Translations under genes and position numbers: made by a program
Assembly: GCA_029261995.1 (NCBI GenBank)
Contig: JAJDAF010000036.1
Coordinates: 310,001-374,000, forward strand
Origin: Candidatus Zhuqueibacterota bacterium
GTDB taxonomy: Bacteria > Zhuqueibacterota > Zhuqueibacteria > Oceanimicrobiales > Oceanimicrobiaceae
Direction: 5' to 3'
DNA length: 64,000 nt
In this document: piece by piece, positions 1 through 8,773 of the stretch
Layout: every line of letters starts with the position of its first letter
Position numbering within the stretch: position 1 is the first letter of the stretch
The notes under the pieces: model-generated
Told to the model about the DNA's origin: nothing
The model's database searches: none
Seen by the model: the letters and a program-made list of their open reading frames with translations, nothing else

Positions 1-1204
1 TGCAGTTGGTGCCAAGTTTCAATTCAGGCGGGAGTTCAACGCCTTTGCCAATCAGGGTAGTCCCTGAACTCAATAGCTGCGGGTAATCCCGATTGGCCAC
101 GCTAACATCACCGCCACCCACGTCACAACCGGCGCCAATCCTGACATCAAAATCGGCGATGGTTTTTTCGAGACGCGCACCCGGCTCCACGACCGAGTCG
201 AAAAACAAGACTGAATTTCTGACGCGCGCCCCTCTTGATATTTTCACGCCTGGAAAGAGGATGCTGTTTTCAACCTCGCCATCAACCTGACAGCCGTCAT
301 GAATCATTGAATTGATAACCCTGGCATGGGACTGCACATGCGCAGGCGGACGGTCGCGCAAACGGTCGTGGTCGAGATTTGTTCGCACCTGCCAGGCGGA
401 GAGATCGATCTTCGGCTGCTCACCGAGCATATCCATGTTGGTTTGCCAGTACTCATCGATCGTGCGGGTATAGCCCCAATAGCCATCGAATTTGTAGCCG
501 TAAACGTTATATTTGCCAAGCATCTCAGGAATGATACTCTTGCCGAACTCGTGCGACGTGTTCTTTTGCGCACTCTCTTCCAGCAGCCGAAACAGGACTT
601 TCGGTTTGAAGAGGTAGATGGTCATGCTGGCCCAGCCGTAATTTGACTCAACTGGCTTTTCGAGATAGTCCGTTACCCAGCCGCCGGACTCACCGTCGTC
701 ATCAAGCTCGGCCACGCCGAACCGCGAACTTTGCGACGGTAGGATTGGAGCAAAAGCGATGGTTAAATCAGCATCCTTCTCACGATGAACGGCGAGCATC
801 GGGCCGTAGTGCATCGAGTAGACATGGTCGCCTGACAGGACGAGAACAGCATCAGCGTCTTGCTCGGCGATAAATTCAATATTCTGATAAACGGCGTCGG
901 CGGTGCCCTTGTACCAATCACTGGCCTGGTGCCCGGTCGATGGCAGCAACATCGTGGCGCCACGGTCTCTCCCGACGAAATCCCACCACGCGCCGACACC
1001 AACATGATTGATGAGCGAGAACGACCTATATTGACTGAGAACGCCAACCGTCTCAACACCGGAATGCATCAAATTTGAGAGGGAAAAATCGATGACACGG
1101 TACATGCCGCCAAATGGAACCGCGGACTTGGGGCGCGACAGGGTCAGGACACTGAGTTCGTCAACCCGGCCGCCTGCCAGAATCAACGCAAAAACATCTT
1201 TCAT
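1..1204 (-). CDS. glgC: Glucose-1-phosphate adenylyltransferase family protein (partial, C-terminus off window)
   Basis: About 401 residues are visible; the 3' end lies beyond base 1. The family makes ADP-glucose (or a related NDP-sugar) from glucose-1-phosphate and ATP for glycogen synthesis in the cytoplasm. The N-terminus reads MKDVFALILAGGR and is followed by RPKSAVPFGG and YRVIDFSLSN. Further along are GTADAVYQN, the nucleotide-binding SGDHVY, DYLEKP and FDGYWGYTRTIDEY. The C-terminal part shows left-handed beta-helix hexapeptide character (NSILFPGVKISRGARVRNSV). The usual GGRGTRLxPLT loop is replaced by GGRVDELSVLT, which I believe occurs in a recognised branch of GlgC-like proteins, so the substrate is less certain. 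The ATG overlaps the stop of the upstream small gene (ATGA), suggesting translational coupling. Confidence 0.88.
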   Translation of the reverse strand, partial: MKDVFALILAGGRVDELSVLTLSRPKSAVPFGGMYRVIDFSLSNLMHSGVETVGVLSQYRSFSLINHVGVGAWWDFVGRDRGATMLLPSTGHQASDWYKGTADAVYQNIEFIAEQDADAVLVLSGDHVYSMHYGPMLAVHREKDADLTIAFAPILPSQSSRFGVAELDDDGESGGWVTDYLEKPVESNYGWASMTIYLFKPKVLFRLLEESAQKNTSHEFGKSIIPEMLGKYNVYGYKFDGYWGYTRTIDEYWQTNMDMLGEQPKIDLSAWQVRTNLDHDRLRDRPPAHVQSHARVINSMIHDGCQVDGEVENSILFPGVKISRGARVRNSVLFFDSVVEPGARLEKTIADFDVRIGAGCDVGGGDVSVANRDYPQLLSSGTTLIGKGVELPPELKLGTNC

Positions 1205-1374
1205 GATTTCTTCCCAAATCGGCTTTCAAGCAGGCGCCCAACAACGAATATGACGACGCCGATAGCTGCTATCTTCAACTCAGTTCTCAGATCGTCGGAT
1301 GATATACCAATGAACAGTCCAACCAGAACTTGAGTGAGGCCGATGATCTCAAGGCCCTTGGCCAAATACCACAT
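1201..1374 (-). CDS. Small membrane protein, unknown function
   Basis: A 57-residue protein starting MWYLAKGLEIIGLTQ with two hydrophobic segments (about residues 8-24 and 34-47) and a basic tail ending RFGKKS, so a two-helix inner-membrane hairpin is likely. Its stop codon overlaps the glgC start (ATGA), so the two are probably co-translated. A longer in-frame extension upstream exists, but it crosses the terminator of the Rieske gene and lacks protein-like composition, so I use the internal ATG. The ribosome site is weak (CGAGAAAAT). I do not recognise the family. Confidence 0.6.
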   Translation of the reverse strand: MWYLAKGLEIIGLTQVLVGLFIGISSDDLRTELKIAAIGVVIFVVGRLLESRFGKKS

Positions 1375-1456
1375 AGATTTTCTCGGTAATTTTCTCTGTA
1401 AGAACAGTACAAAATAGTGACTTATATTATGATGCGCAAGAGATAGCAGCGTCGGC

Positions 1457-1485
1457 AAAAAAAATCCCACGCGATGGTGGGATTT
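1457..1485 (-). terminator. Rho-independent terminator of the Rieske gene
   Basis: AAATCCCAC and GTGGGATTT form a 9-bp stem with a 6-nt loop. On the minus strand the hairpin is followed by eight T residues. It lies 28 bp after the Rieske stop codon. Confidence 0.85.
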
Positions 1486-1513
1486 AGTGATGCTAAACAC
1501 GAGCGGCCCGAAA

Positions 1514-2167
1514 TCAGACCGGCAAAACAGAGCCCGGCTTACCCCATTCACCTTTTTCTTCCAAAAACTTGATGCTCTTATCGACAAGCAGTTGACCATC
1601 CTCGGTGAGCGAAACTTTCACACGCTCCAGAGGCCGAGGCGCAGGCCCTTCAAAATTGACTCCTTCTCTCGTAAACCCGCTGCCGTGACAGGGACATTTG
1701 AATTTGTTCTCAGCGTCCAGCCAACGTGGCGTGCAGCCCAAGTGAGTGCACAGGGCAAGAATCGCATAAATGCCTTCATCGCCTCGGACAATCCAGACAC
1801 GTTGATCCTTAACCCATTTGGTCGTGACCGAACCAGCCGGGTAGTCATCGGGATAGCCGGCTTTGAAAACCGGGGATGGCTCAAACAGAACCCGCGGGAA
1901 CATAAACCGCAGTGAACCTATTAGAAAAGACCCGCAGAAGGCAAAAAAAGCAAACCAACCCGCCCGGCTGCTGAAATCTCTTCGACTCATCCAAAGACTG
2001 CCCTTGTTGTCCGCGGCAACTTTCGCCTTTGGCGACATCTTCTCTGCACGAACGCGCTCGGCGGACTTTTCCTTGGCGACAGGCTTTGCCGGGGTGCTTT
2101 CCGTCCCTTTTGCGGACTTCGATTCGGCTGGCTGGTTTTCGGTTCCTTTTGGCTTTTCGTCAGACAC
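1514..2167 (-). CDS. Rieske 2Fe-2S protein (QcrA/PetC-like)
   Basis: 217 residues. Residues 1-60 are a charged, Lys/Pro/Ala-rich cytoplasmic tail. A membrane helix follows (about 72-90, GWFAFFAFCGSFLIGSLRF), then a Rieske fold carrying both cluster-binding boxes, CTHLGC and CPCHGSGF, and the Pro-rich loop GPAPRPLERV. Such proteins pass electrons from quinol to cytochrome c in bc or alternative complexes at the outer face of the inner membrane. No cytochrome b gene is next to it, so its partner is elsewhere. The start is GTG with AGGAGG eight bases upstream. It has its own promoter and terminator and is probably monocistronic. Confidence 0.92.
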   Translation of the reverse strand: MSDEKPKGTENQPAESKSAKGTESTPAKPVAKEKSAERVRAEKMSPKAKVAADNKGSLWMSRRDFSSRAGWFAFFAFCGSFLIGSLRFMFPRVLFEPSPVFKAGYPDDYPAGSVTTKWVKDQRVWIVRGDEGIYAILALCTHLGCTPRWLDAENKFKCPCHGSGFTREGVNFEGPAPRPLERVKVSLTEDGQLLVDKSIKFLEEKGEWGKPGSVLPV

Positions 2168-2236
2168 GTTCGCGCCTCCTGCTGGTTATTCGGGTGTGCA
2201 ATTCAAGATGTGACACATTGAAGTGAAGCTGGCCTA

Positions 2237-2266
2237 ATAATACAAAAACTGTCCGCAAAAAGTCAA
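2237..2266 (-). promoter_or_regulatory. Sigma70-type promoter for the Rieske gene
   Basis: On the minus strand, TTGACT (2261-2266) and TATTAT (2237-2242) are separated by 18 bp. The predicted transcription start lies about 60-65 bases before the GTG start codon. Confidence 0.6.
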
Positions 2267-2382
2267 ATGTTTTGTGAGCACGGTCATCTGGAAAGCGGCG
2301 TGGCAGGGCATGACGGCGATCGCCAATCAGGCGACCGCCATCAAGCTGCCGAGAGTCTTGCGATGAGCTATTTCAGTTGGTT

Positions 2383-2784
2383 TCAGCTAGGCAGAGACTT
2401 GTCGCCGAGCGTCATTCGCTGCTGGTAGTAGTCGCGAAAAACCTCGGAGAAAGCGCAAAAGCAGGCATAGCAGTTATTCAGATGCTCCATGAAGCTGGCG
2501 ACCACTTCGGACTGCTCAACGCTGCCTTCTCCGACAACCAGGCAGCTCAAAAAAAATGCTTCATCGCCATCGATGCCGGCGTTCTTGTCGCAGCAACTTC
2601 CGGCGTGGGACCCAATGATACTGGTGGCTTCACCCTGCTCACGAATCCTTCGCATCTCCTGCTCAAGGACTTCGATGTAGAGTACCTTTGAGTCCGACAG
2701 GTCGCCACCTTTCGGTTTGGTTGGCGGCGAAAGCTCGGCAAGATAGGCCATAGCCTGGCCCAGACGCATATTTCGATGAGGCAT
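2383..2784 (-). CDS. Putative zinc-type anti-sigma factor
   Basis: A 133-residue soluble protein directly downstream of the sigma factor gene (19-bp gap). Near residues 100-108 it carries H-LNN-C-YA-C, which matches the HxxxCxxC core of the zinc-binding anti-sigma (ZAS) fold, and it has further Cys residues (SCCDK, FLSC, CFCAF). No transmembrane helix is evident, so it would be a cytoplasmic ZAS protein that binds the neighbouring sigma factor and may respond to redox or metal. It starts at ATG with GGGAGA six bases upstream. The assignment rests on the motif and gene order; overall similarity to known anti-sigma factors is not obvious. Confidence 0.55.
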   Translation of the reverse strand: MPHRNMRLGQAMAYLAELSPPTKPKGGDLSDSKVLYIEVLEQEMRRIREQGEATSIIGSHAGSCCDKNAGIDGDEAFFLSCLVVGEGSVEQSEVVASFMEHLNNCYACFCAFSEVFRDYYQQRMTLGDKSLPS

Positions 2785-2803
2785 GGTGTTCTCCCGATCT
2801 TGG

Positions 2804-3472
2804 TTAATTTCTCAAATCACTACTCTGGGCTAAGCGGTCTCGCGTGCGGTTGACCACGTTGTCAACCACGCGGTGTCCGATGCGCTTGAATAGCGGGTGC
2901 GACATGAACATGTCGGCGTTGAACTCGCTTAAGGTGTAGAGCAGAAAAATATTGATGTCGCGCTCAGTGTTGCGGGCATTGCACGCGGCCAGTGACCTAA
3001 GCGAAGCCACGATTTCCTGAAAGGCTTCGCGACGGGCCTGGCCTTCATTCTGCTGGTCCGCGCAGTGCACAAAATCAAGGGACATCGTTTCCGTCTCTGA
3101 AAAGTACTCTTTGTAGTTGCGCTGCAAATATGCGCGAGTTGTCCGGTGGGCAATTTGCTTCAGCCAAGCGAGAAAGATCGTCTCGCTGTGCTTGCCGCGA
3201 AAATTCCTCAGCGCGCGGCAATCGTGTTTCAACAAAGTGACCTTCATCTCGGACAGAATGTCCTCTACCGTCGCTGAGAACTGCAGGCAGAGTCTTGGCG
3301 GTCGCATTGCGGCGCAGCGCTCCGCGATCTTCTTGTAAATGAATCTGTCGTAGCGATTCTCGAATTCGGCCCAGGCAATTTGCCAGTAACACGACGAGAC
3401 ATCACCACAGTGCGTGAGCAACTCCTCGAAACTGAATCGGTTTCCCCTATGATTGAGTCTGTCTTGTGTCAT
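2804..3472 (-). CDS. ECF-like RNA polymerase sigma factor
   Basis: 222 residues from an ATG with an ideal AAGGAGG ribosome site. A longer reading frame begins further upstream, but it runs through the promoter region. Residues about 25-115 look like sigma70 region 2: FENRYDRFIYKKI, VEDILSEMKVTLL, LRNFRGKHSETIFLAWLKQIAHRT, the last resembling the FRGxSxFxxWLxxIA pattern of region 2.3-2.4. The C-terminal VVDNVVNRTRDRLAQ resembles the recognition helix of region 4, but region 4 is divergent. It is followed by the probable anti-sigma gene. A perfect 8-bp inverted repeat sits just upstream of the ribosome site. Confidence 0.7.
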   Translation of the reverse strand: MTQDRLNHRGNRFSFEELLTHCGDVSSCYWQIAWAEFENRYDRFIYKKIAERCAAMRPPRLCLQFSATVEDILSEMKVTLLKHDCRALRNFRGKHSETIFLAWLKQIAHRTTRAYLQRNYKEYFSETETMSLDFVHCADQQNEGQARREAFQEIVASLRSLAACNARNTERDINIFLLYTLSEFNADMFMSHPLFKRIGHRVVDNVVNRTRDRLAQSSDLRN

Positions 3473-3497
3473 CTTTTGGCCTCCTTGAGAGTTATGC

Positions 3498-3525
3498 TTG
3501 ATATAACGACACTGTGATATATCAA
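3498..3525. promoter_or_regulatory. Inverted repeat, candidate operator of the sigma factor gene
   Basis: TTGATATA (3498-3505) and TATATCAA (3518-3525) form a perfect 8-bp inverted repeat with a 12-bp spacer, 26 bp upstream of the sigma factor start codon. A dimeric regulator site or an autoregulated promoter element are both possible. Confidence 0.45.
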
Positions 3526-3635
3526 AGTTTGTACCACATGCGGGCATGCCAGGAATTGATAACACAAAGCAATATTTTACAATAGCTTAAAAAAATTGCA
3601 AAACGATACGAGGCAAATTACCATCTATCGAAATG

Positions 3636-3671
3636 GGGGTAGGATCACCCCAAAGAAGGTGGTTTCACCTT
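3636..3671. other. Two tandem short hairpins between sigma factor and sigma54 activator genes
   Basis: GGGGT-aggatc-ACCCC (3636-3651) is followed after 4 bp by AAGGTG-gttt-CACCTT (3656-3671). Neither is followed by a T run on either strand. They could help end transcription of the activator gene (stop at 3726) or act in the sigma operon leader. Confidence 0.3.
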
Positions 3672-3725
3672 GACGTGTAGAGTTGGAAACCAGGATTTAT
3701 TTAGAAGGGCGTGGATTAGGCTCAA

Positions 3726-5243
3726 TCAACTTGGAGCTTTGAAGCGGTCGGCCTTGATGCTGTGCTTGTTCATCTTGTCACGAAAATTGCTCACATCTAT
3801 ACTGGCCAGGCGGGCGGCTGCCGTGGCATTCCCGCGCGTGGCTTTGAGGCAGTTGATGATGTAGTTGCGTTCAAACTGCTGCTTTGCATCCCGAAATGAG
3901 TAAATCGTATCGCGGTCAGGATCGCCATCCCCAACTGATGGTTTGCAGACATGAACCGGCAGATGTTCGGGTTGAACCATGCCTTCCGTGCAGAGCACGA
4001 CTCCATGATGAATGATGTTCTTCAACTCCCTGATATTTCCAGGGTAATCATAGCGCATCAGGCAAATTTCAGTTTCTCTGGACATTTTCATCTTACTCCG
4101 GCCAGCTCTGCGTCCATGCAACTCCAAAAAATGGCGTGCTAGAAGCGGGATGTCGCTCTTACGATCGCGCAGAGCTGGGGCTGTGGCCTCGAAAACATTG
4201 AGTCTGAAGAACAGATCCTCCCGGAATTTTCCGGCTCGAATCAGGTCGCGCAGAGGCTGGTTCGACGCAGCCAGCACGCGGACATTGCACTTTCGAACCG
4301 CTGTGCTGCCAACCGGGCTGAACTCACCCTTCTCAAGCACACGCAGCAACATGGTTTGCAGAGAAAACGGCATGGAATTGACTTCATCGAGAAAAATGGT
4401 GCTGCCGTCCGCCGTCTCAAACCATCCCTTCTTGGGATGTGCGCCCGTAAATGCGCCCTGCACATGGCCAAACAGCTCCGAGGTCAGCAGGGTCTCGGTG
4501 AAGGCGCCGCAATGGATTGCGACGAACTCCTTATCCTTACGCTCGCTGTTGTTGTGAATGGCGCGCGCCACCAGTTCCTTGCCGGTGCCGTTTTCACCGT
4601 TGATGAGCACGCGCGCATCACTCCTGGCCACCTGTGTAATCAGCTTGAGCAGATGCACGATACTGGAATGATTTCCCACGATCTCCTCAAAGCGGTAGTC
4701 GCCGCGCAACTTGGTTTCCAGGCTGGCAACTTGCGAGGACAGATCATGCCGGTCAAGGGCATTTCGGGCCACGACGCCGATGAAGTCCGCAAAATTCTTT
4801 GCGAATTCAAAGGTCTCTTCGGAGAACAATCCGCCGATTGAACGGCTGTCGAGGTAGGCCAGGCCGAAGACTCTGCCGTCATCTTTGAGTGGCAATGACA
4901 AGACAGAAAGGATGCGCAGTTGCATGACACTCTCGCTGCGGTCGAGGCGTTTGTCTTCCAGAGCATTCGGCAGATAGATGGGTTCGCCTTCCGTCCTGGT
5001 ACGCTGAATGATGGTGCGGCTGGTTTCAAACTCGGGATGATCGATATCCTGCTTCCGCAAGTTGCGAGCCGTTTGGAAGCGTGGCTCGCCAGCGTCATCA
5101 AAGAGGATGACCATACCACGCTGGGCGCCGGTCGCGGCGATCGCTTCGTCCATCGCGACCTCCAGCACACGGTCAAGATCGGACTCTGCCAACACCTGCT
5201 TGCCGATAGCAAGCAGTTTTTCCTGGATAGTAGCTTTTGACAT
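3726..5243 (-). CDS. Sigma54-dependent transcriptional activator, GAF-AAA+-Fis
   Basis: 505 residues in the NtrC family. Residues about 1-160 form a GAF sensor domain (DLDRVLEVAMDEAIAATGAQ). About 185-420 is the AAA+ domain, with Walker A GENGTGKE, the sigma54-contacting loop GAFTGA, Walker B-like TIFLDEV and the arginine finger region FREDLFFRLNVF. The C-terminus ends in a Fis-type helix-turn-helix (GNATAAARLASIDVSNFRDKM). It should open promoters bound by RpoN polymerase in response to a small ligand or protein sensed by the GAF domain; there is no receiver domain and no histidine kinase nearby. It starts at ATG with GAGGGAG upstream. I saw no clear -24/-12 promoter in the window that would name its target. 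Confidence 0.92.
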   Translation of the reverse strand: MSKATIQEKLLAIGKQVLAESDLDRVLEVAMDEAIAATGAQRGMVILFDDAGEPRFQTARNLRKQDIDHPEFETSRTIIQRTRTEGEPIYLPNALEDKRLDRSESVMQLRILSVLSLPLKDDGRVFGLAYLDSRSIGGLFSEETFEFAKNFADFIGVVARNALDRHDLSSQVASLETKLRGDYRFEEIVGNHSSIVHLLKLITQVARSDARVLINGENGTGKELVARAIHNNSERKDKEFVAIHCGAFTETLLTSELFGHVQGAFTGAHPKKGWFETADGSTIFLDEVNSMPFSLQTMLLRVLEKGEFSPVGSTAVRKCNVRVLAASNQPLRDLIRAGKFREDLFFRLNVFEATAPALRDRKSDIPLLARHFLELHGRRAGRSKMKMSRETEICLMRYDYPGNIRELKNIIHHGVVLCTEGMVQPEHLPVHVCKPSVGDGDPDRDTIYSFRDAKQQFERNYIINCLKATRGNATAAARLASIDVSNFRDKMNKHSIKADRFKAPS

Positions 5244-5486
5244 TTACTCTACTCCCTCGGAGGACCTGAAGGAGAAAACCCTGTTTTGTTTCGTTCAGTA
5301 GCGGCTCAACCCTGCCAGAGGTGTGTCTGAACGGAAGACAGTCAATAAAGAGGCAAAAATCGGCGAGAATTGCAAGGTTTTTTTGCGATTTAGGATTTGC
5401 CTCGCACGGAATCATGACGCCCGAAGAAAGTAGCGACCTGGGTCACTTTGTGGTTGGGACAGGCCAGACGGCCTGCCCCAAATAAG

Positions 5487-7502
5487 CTACCAAATCTCAG
5501 CCAGCAAACTATCGGGTCTGCGCATGGCATCGCCGGGTTGCACAGCGAACGCCTCGAAGAAAATCGGCAGATTCGAGATGGGGCCAGTGGCGCGATAAAG
5601 CGGCGGTGAATGCGGATTGGTCTTGACCAGATTCAACATCGCATCATCGCGGTATTTCGCGCGCCAAGCCGTGGCAAACGACAGAAAAAAACGTTGCTCA
5701 GGCGTGAAGCCTGCAATTTTTTCGGGCCGGCCTTTCTTCTCGAGCGCAATTTGCAGAGCGTCGTAGGCGACGGCAAGCCCGCCCAAATCAGCGATGTTCT
5801 CTCCCAGCGTGAGCTTGCCGTTGACGTTCACGGTATCGAGAACTGTGTAGCTGTCGAACTGCTCTTCGATGACGCTCGCCCTGGTCTCGAACTGCTTGCG
5901 ATCGTCTTCCGTCCACCAGTTGGTGAGATTGCCGTCCGCGTCAAAGGTGCTGCCCTGGTCGTCAAAGCCGTGCGTGATCTCGTGGCCAATGACTGCGCCC
6001 ATGGCGCCGTAGTTGACGGCATCGTCTGCTTCGGCATCGAAAAATGGCGGTTGCAGAATACCTGCTGGAAACACGATTTCATTGTTGACGGGATGAAAGT
6101 AAGCGTTGACAGTCGGCGGCGTCATACCCCATTCGGTTTTATCTACCGGATTGCCAATTTTCTTCATGTTGCGGTCGAACTCAAATTGGTTGGCTCGAAG
6201 GACGTTGAGTACGTAGGCGTCTGGTTCAATCTCAAGAGCGGAGTAATCGCGCCAGGTGTCGGGGTAGCCGATCTTCTGCGCCATTTTCTCGAGCTTGCGG
6301 AACGCCTGCTGTTTGGTTTCGTCACTCATCCACTCAAGGCTCTCGATGCGGCGACGGAACGCTTCCCGCAAGTCGGTGACCATTTGGTTGGCCCGCGCCT
6401 TCGCTTCTATCGGGAAGTGCTTCTCGACATAAATCTGGCCCAGGGCCTCGCCCAAAGCGCCATCAGTCGCTTCCGCGGCACGTTTCCAGCGTGGCTTCAA
6501 CTCCTTGGTACCACGCAGAATTGTCCTGAAAAAATGGAAATCCTGATTAACCAACTCAGAACTCAGGTAGGGCGCGGTGGCGTTGATCAGGTGCCAACGC
6601 AGATACGTTTTCCAGTCATCGATGCTCACCGAGGTCAGCATGGCGCTGGCCTCCTTGAAGAAGTCCGGCTGAGCAAGCACAAAGTACTCAGGAGCAGCAC
6701 CGGCGACCAACTCGAAGTGTTGGCCCCAGTCGATGTTTGGCGTTTCTTTCTTCGCCTCATCGAGGGTGCGCTTGTTGTACCAGGAGGCGAGATTGCGCGT
6801 TTGCGTACGCGTCCAGGATGCTTTCGCCAGTCTGGTTTCCATCCGCATGACAGTTTGAGCGGCAGCCTCTGCTGCCGACTGTTCGTCACCCAGAAGCTCG
6901 AACATCTTTTGCAAATGGGTGAGATATTCGGTGCGGTAGTTCTGAAAACGCTCGCTGTCCTGAGTGTAGTAGTCACGGTCCGGCATGCCAAGACCGCCTT
7001 GAAACGCATAAGCGGCATTGATATCGCTTTGCTTGAAGTCGCCCACGACGAGAAACTGGAACAGAGCGCCAGCCCCCAGCCGCTGCTGGATGGCAACGAC
7101 CTTTAGAACGCCGTCGAAGTTGCGGATCGCCGCGATTTCATCGAAATACGGTTGTAGATGAGCGATGCCATCTTCTTCGATTCTGGCGGAGTCCATTCCG
7201 GTGCGGTAGAAATCCGCCACCTTCTGAGCGTTGCTGCCGGCCTCATGCTCAGCGGAGGTAAGTTGCGTCAACAGGACTTTCAAGGCTTCTTTGTTGCGGT
7301 CGCGCAACTCAGAACCGATGCCCCACCGGCTTTCGCTTTCAGGGATAGGGGTTTTGTCAAGCCAAGCTCCGTTGGCGAAACGGTAGAAATCCTGCGCCGG
7401 ATCGGCACTACGATCCATATTGGAAAGGTCGAGTCCTGGCTCTTCGCTGGAACAGCCGGCAAACATGACCAAAAGCAAACACACCAAAAGTTTCTTAGCC
7501 AT
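5487..7502 (-). CDS. M13 family metallopeptidase (neprilysin/PepO-like), lipoprotein
   Basis: 671 residues from the ATG preceded by AGGAG; a longer in-frame start 33 bases upstream lacks a ribosome site. The N-terminus MAKKLLVCLLLVMFAGC is a lipoprotein signal with the lipid-modified Cys at residue 17. The peptidase M13 N-domain follows (DPAQDFYRFANGAWLDKT). The catalytic region has the NAYFHPVNNEIVFPAGIL motif, zinc-binding HEITH in VIGHEITHGFDDQG, and ENIADLGGL, which supplies the third ligand. The typical C-terminal segment is present, except that the end reads AMRRPDSLLAEIW and lacks the usual terminal CxxW. It is likely a periplasmic or surface endopeptidase acting on peptides. Confidence 0.93.
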   Translation of the reverse strand: MAKKLLVCLLLVMFAGCSSEEPGLDLSNMDRSADPAQDFYRFANGAWLDKTPIPESESRWGIGSELRDRNKEALKVLLTQLTSAEHEAGSNAQKVADFYRTGMDSARIEEDGIAHLQPYFDEIAAIRNFDGVLKVVAIQQRLGAGALFQFLVVGDFKQSDINAAYAFQGGLGMPDRDYYTQDSERFQNYRTEYLTHLQKMFELLGDEQSAAEAAAQTVMRMETRLAKASWTRTQTRNLASWYNKRTLDEAKKETPNIDWGQHFELVAGAAPEYFVLAQPDFFKEASAMLTSVSIDDWKTYLRWHLINATAPYLSSELVNQDFHFFRTILRGTKELKPRWKRAAEATDGALGEALGQIYVEKHFPIEAKARANQMVTDLREAFRRRIESLEWMSDETKQQAFRKLEKMAQKIGYPDTWRDYSALEIEPDAYVLNVLRANQFEFDRNMKKIGNPVDKTEWGMTPPTVNAYFHPVNNEIVFPAGILQPPFFDAEADDAVNYGAMGAVIGHEITHGFDDQGSTFDADGNLTNWWTEDDRKQFETRASVIEEQFDSYTVLDTVNVNGKLTLGENIADLGGLAVAYDALQIALEKKGRPEKIAGFTPEQRFFLSFATAWRAKYRDDAMLNLVKTNPHSPPLYRATGPISNLPIFFEAFAVQPGDAMRRPDSLLAEIW

Positions 7503-7565
7503 CCTTCTTCTCCTGAATATTGGTCTGGTCAACAATGAGTAATTCTGGCGTGCAAAGCCAGGCGA

Positions 7566-8510
7566 TTAAGATTTGAAGTCTGTTTTCGTCAAATTGGAAT
7601 AAGCCACAGCTAACTCAGCGCCAAGCCTGGCATTGTTGCACACCAGCTCGACATTTGCCCTCAAACTGGCGCCGCCAGTGAGCGCGACAATGCGAGACAG
7701 CAAATATGGCGTGACTGCCTTTCCGGTAATCTTCTTATTGTTTGCGTCATCCAAGGCCGTCGAGATTACGCCATTGACGGTCTCGGGTTCGAGCGCGTGC
7801 TGCGCCGGAATCGGATTAGCGACCACGACGCCGCCGTCCATCCCTAACCGCCACTTTGTGTGCAGGACGCTCGCGAGTTTCTCTGGGGAAGGCAGAGCAA
7901 CATCGAGTTTGAAGCCACTTTGCCTGGAATAGAATGCCGGAAAAACATCAGTGCAATAACCAAGTACAGGTACACCTTGCGTCTCCAGGAATTCCAGCGT
8001 CAGTCCGATATCGAGGATCGCTTTGGCGCCGGCACAGACGACAGCGACATTTGTCCGCGCAAGCTCGCTGAGATCCGCTGAAATATCGAAGGTCTTGTGC
8101 GCGCCACGGTGTACGCCGCCGATGCCGCCCGTGACAAAAATGCGAATATCGGCTAACGCAGCAATGATCATCGTGGCAGCCACGGTCGTGGCGCCGCTGC
8201 CTCGGTTAGCAACAACAACCGGCAAGTCGCGTCTGCTGACTTTAGCAACATCCGGTTCCGAGGCGACCCGCTGCAATTGTGACTCGCTCAGGCCAACGGT
8301 TGGTCTGCCGTCAAGAATCGCTATCGTGGCGGGGACTGCGCCACGCTCCCGAACAATGCTTTCAACCCTCTGAGCGGTTTCTACGTTTTCCGGATAAGGC
8401 ATGCCGTGCGAAATGATGGTAGACTCAAGCGCGACAACCGGGAGGCCGTCCGCAAGCGCAGCCGTCACCTCGCGGCTCATTTGCAAAAACTCGTTCGCGG
8501 ATCTAGCCAT
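7566..8510 (-). CDS. psuG: Pseudouridine-5'-phosphate glycosidase
   Basis: 314 residues from ATG; an in-frame GTG 18 bases upstream is the alternative. PsuG reversibly splits pseudouridine 5'-phosphate into uracil and ribose 5-phosphate. Family hallmarks are VALESTIISHGMPYPEN near the N-terminus, AILDGRPTVGLS, the SRRDLP segment, GATTVAATM, FVTGGIGGVHRGA and the C-terminal TPYLLSRI. Length is normal. No psuK pseudouridine kinase gene is adjacent. The gene sits directly downstream of the attC-like site ending near 8629 and is not itself cassette-like. Confidence 0.95.
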   Translation of the reverse strand: MARSANEFLQMSREVTAALADGLPVVALESTIISHGMPYPENVETAQRVESIVRERGAVPATIAILDGRPTVGLSESQLQRVASEPDVAKVSRRDLPVVVANRGSGATTVAATMIIAALADIRIFVTGGIGGVHRGAHKTFDISADLSELARTNVAVVCAGAKAILDIGLTLEFLETQGVPVLGYCTDVFPAFYSRQSGFKLDVALPSPEKLASVLHTKWRLGMDGGVVVANPIPAQHALEPETVNGVISTALDDANNKKITGKAVTPYLLSRIVALTGGASLRANVELVCNNARLGAELAVAYSNLTKTDFKS

Positions 8511-8628
8511 CGCCACTCTCAGTATCACTCTGCTTCGGTAATCTGTTTATTGATTGTTGTAAACCACGCAGAGATGAAGCCAAAAACTGCACCCAGAAGT
8601 ACCCCAAAGCATGTCCATTATGGTTTCC

Positions 8629-8756
8629 ACCCAACAACAGGCTGTGCCGCGCCGGTTCTCCTCTTGACTTAATTTGGAGCCCACAAGCCTGACGAACCAC
8701 CAAAACCCGGAAATCACGCACCAAAGGTAGGCATCGGTACAGGCCATGAGTTAGGC
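8629..8756 (-). repeat. attC-like recombination site, long type (128 bp)
   Basis: On the minus strand it opens with GCCTAAC, which matches RYYYAAC exactly, and closes with GTTGGGT, which matches GTTRRRY. The two boxes pair with one G-T wobble. Inside, GGCCTGTACCGATGCC pairs with GGCGCGGCACAGCC, leaving one extra C in GGC(C)TGT as expected for the unpaired base of attC. The central 75-80 bases are a variable tip. It begins 18 bp after the stop of the 227-residue gene. Confidence 0.65.
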
Positions 8757-8773
8757 ACAGGATGAAGCATGCG

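Noticed and set aside
5610-7106. Long open frame (498 codons) on the plus strand opposite the M13 peptidase
   Set aside because: It lies entirely within the well-supported M13 gene on the other strand, and its residue content matches no family. It is an antisense shadow.
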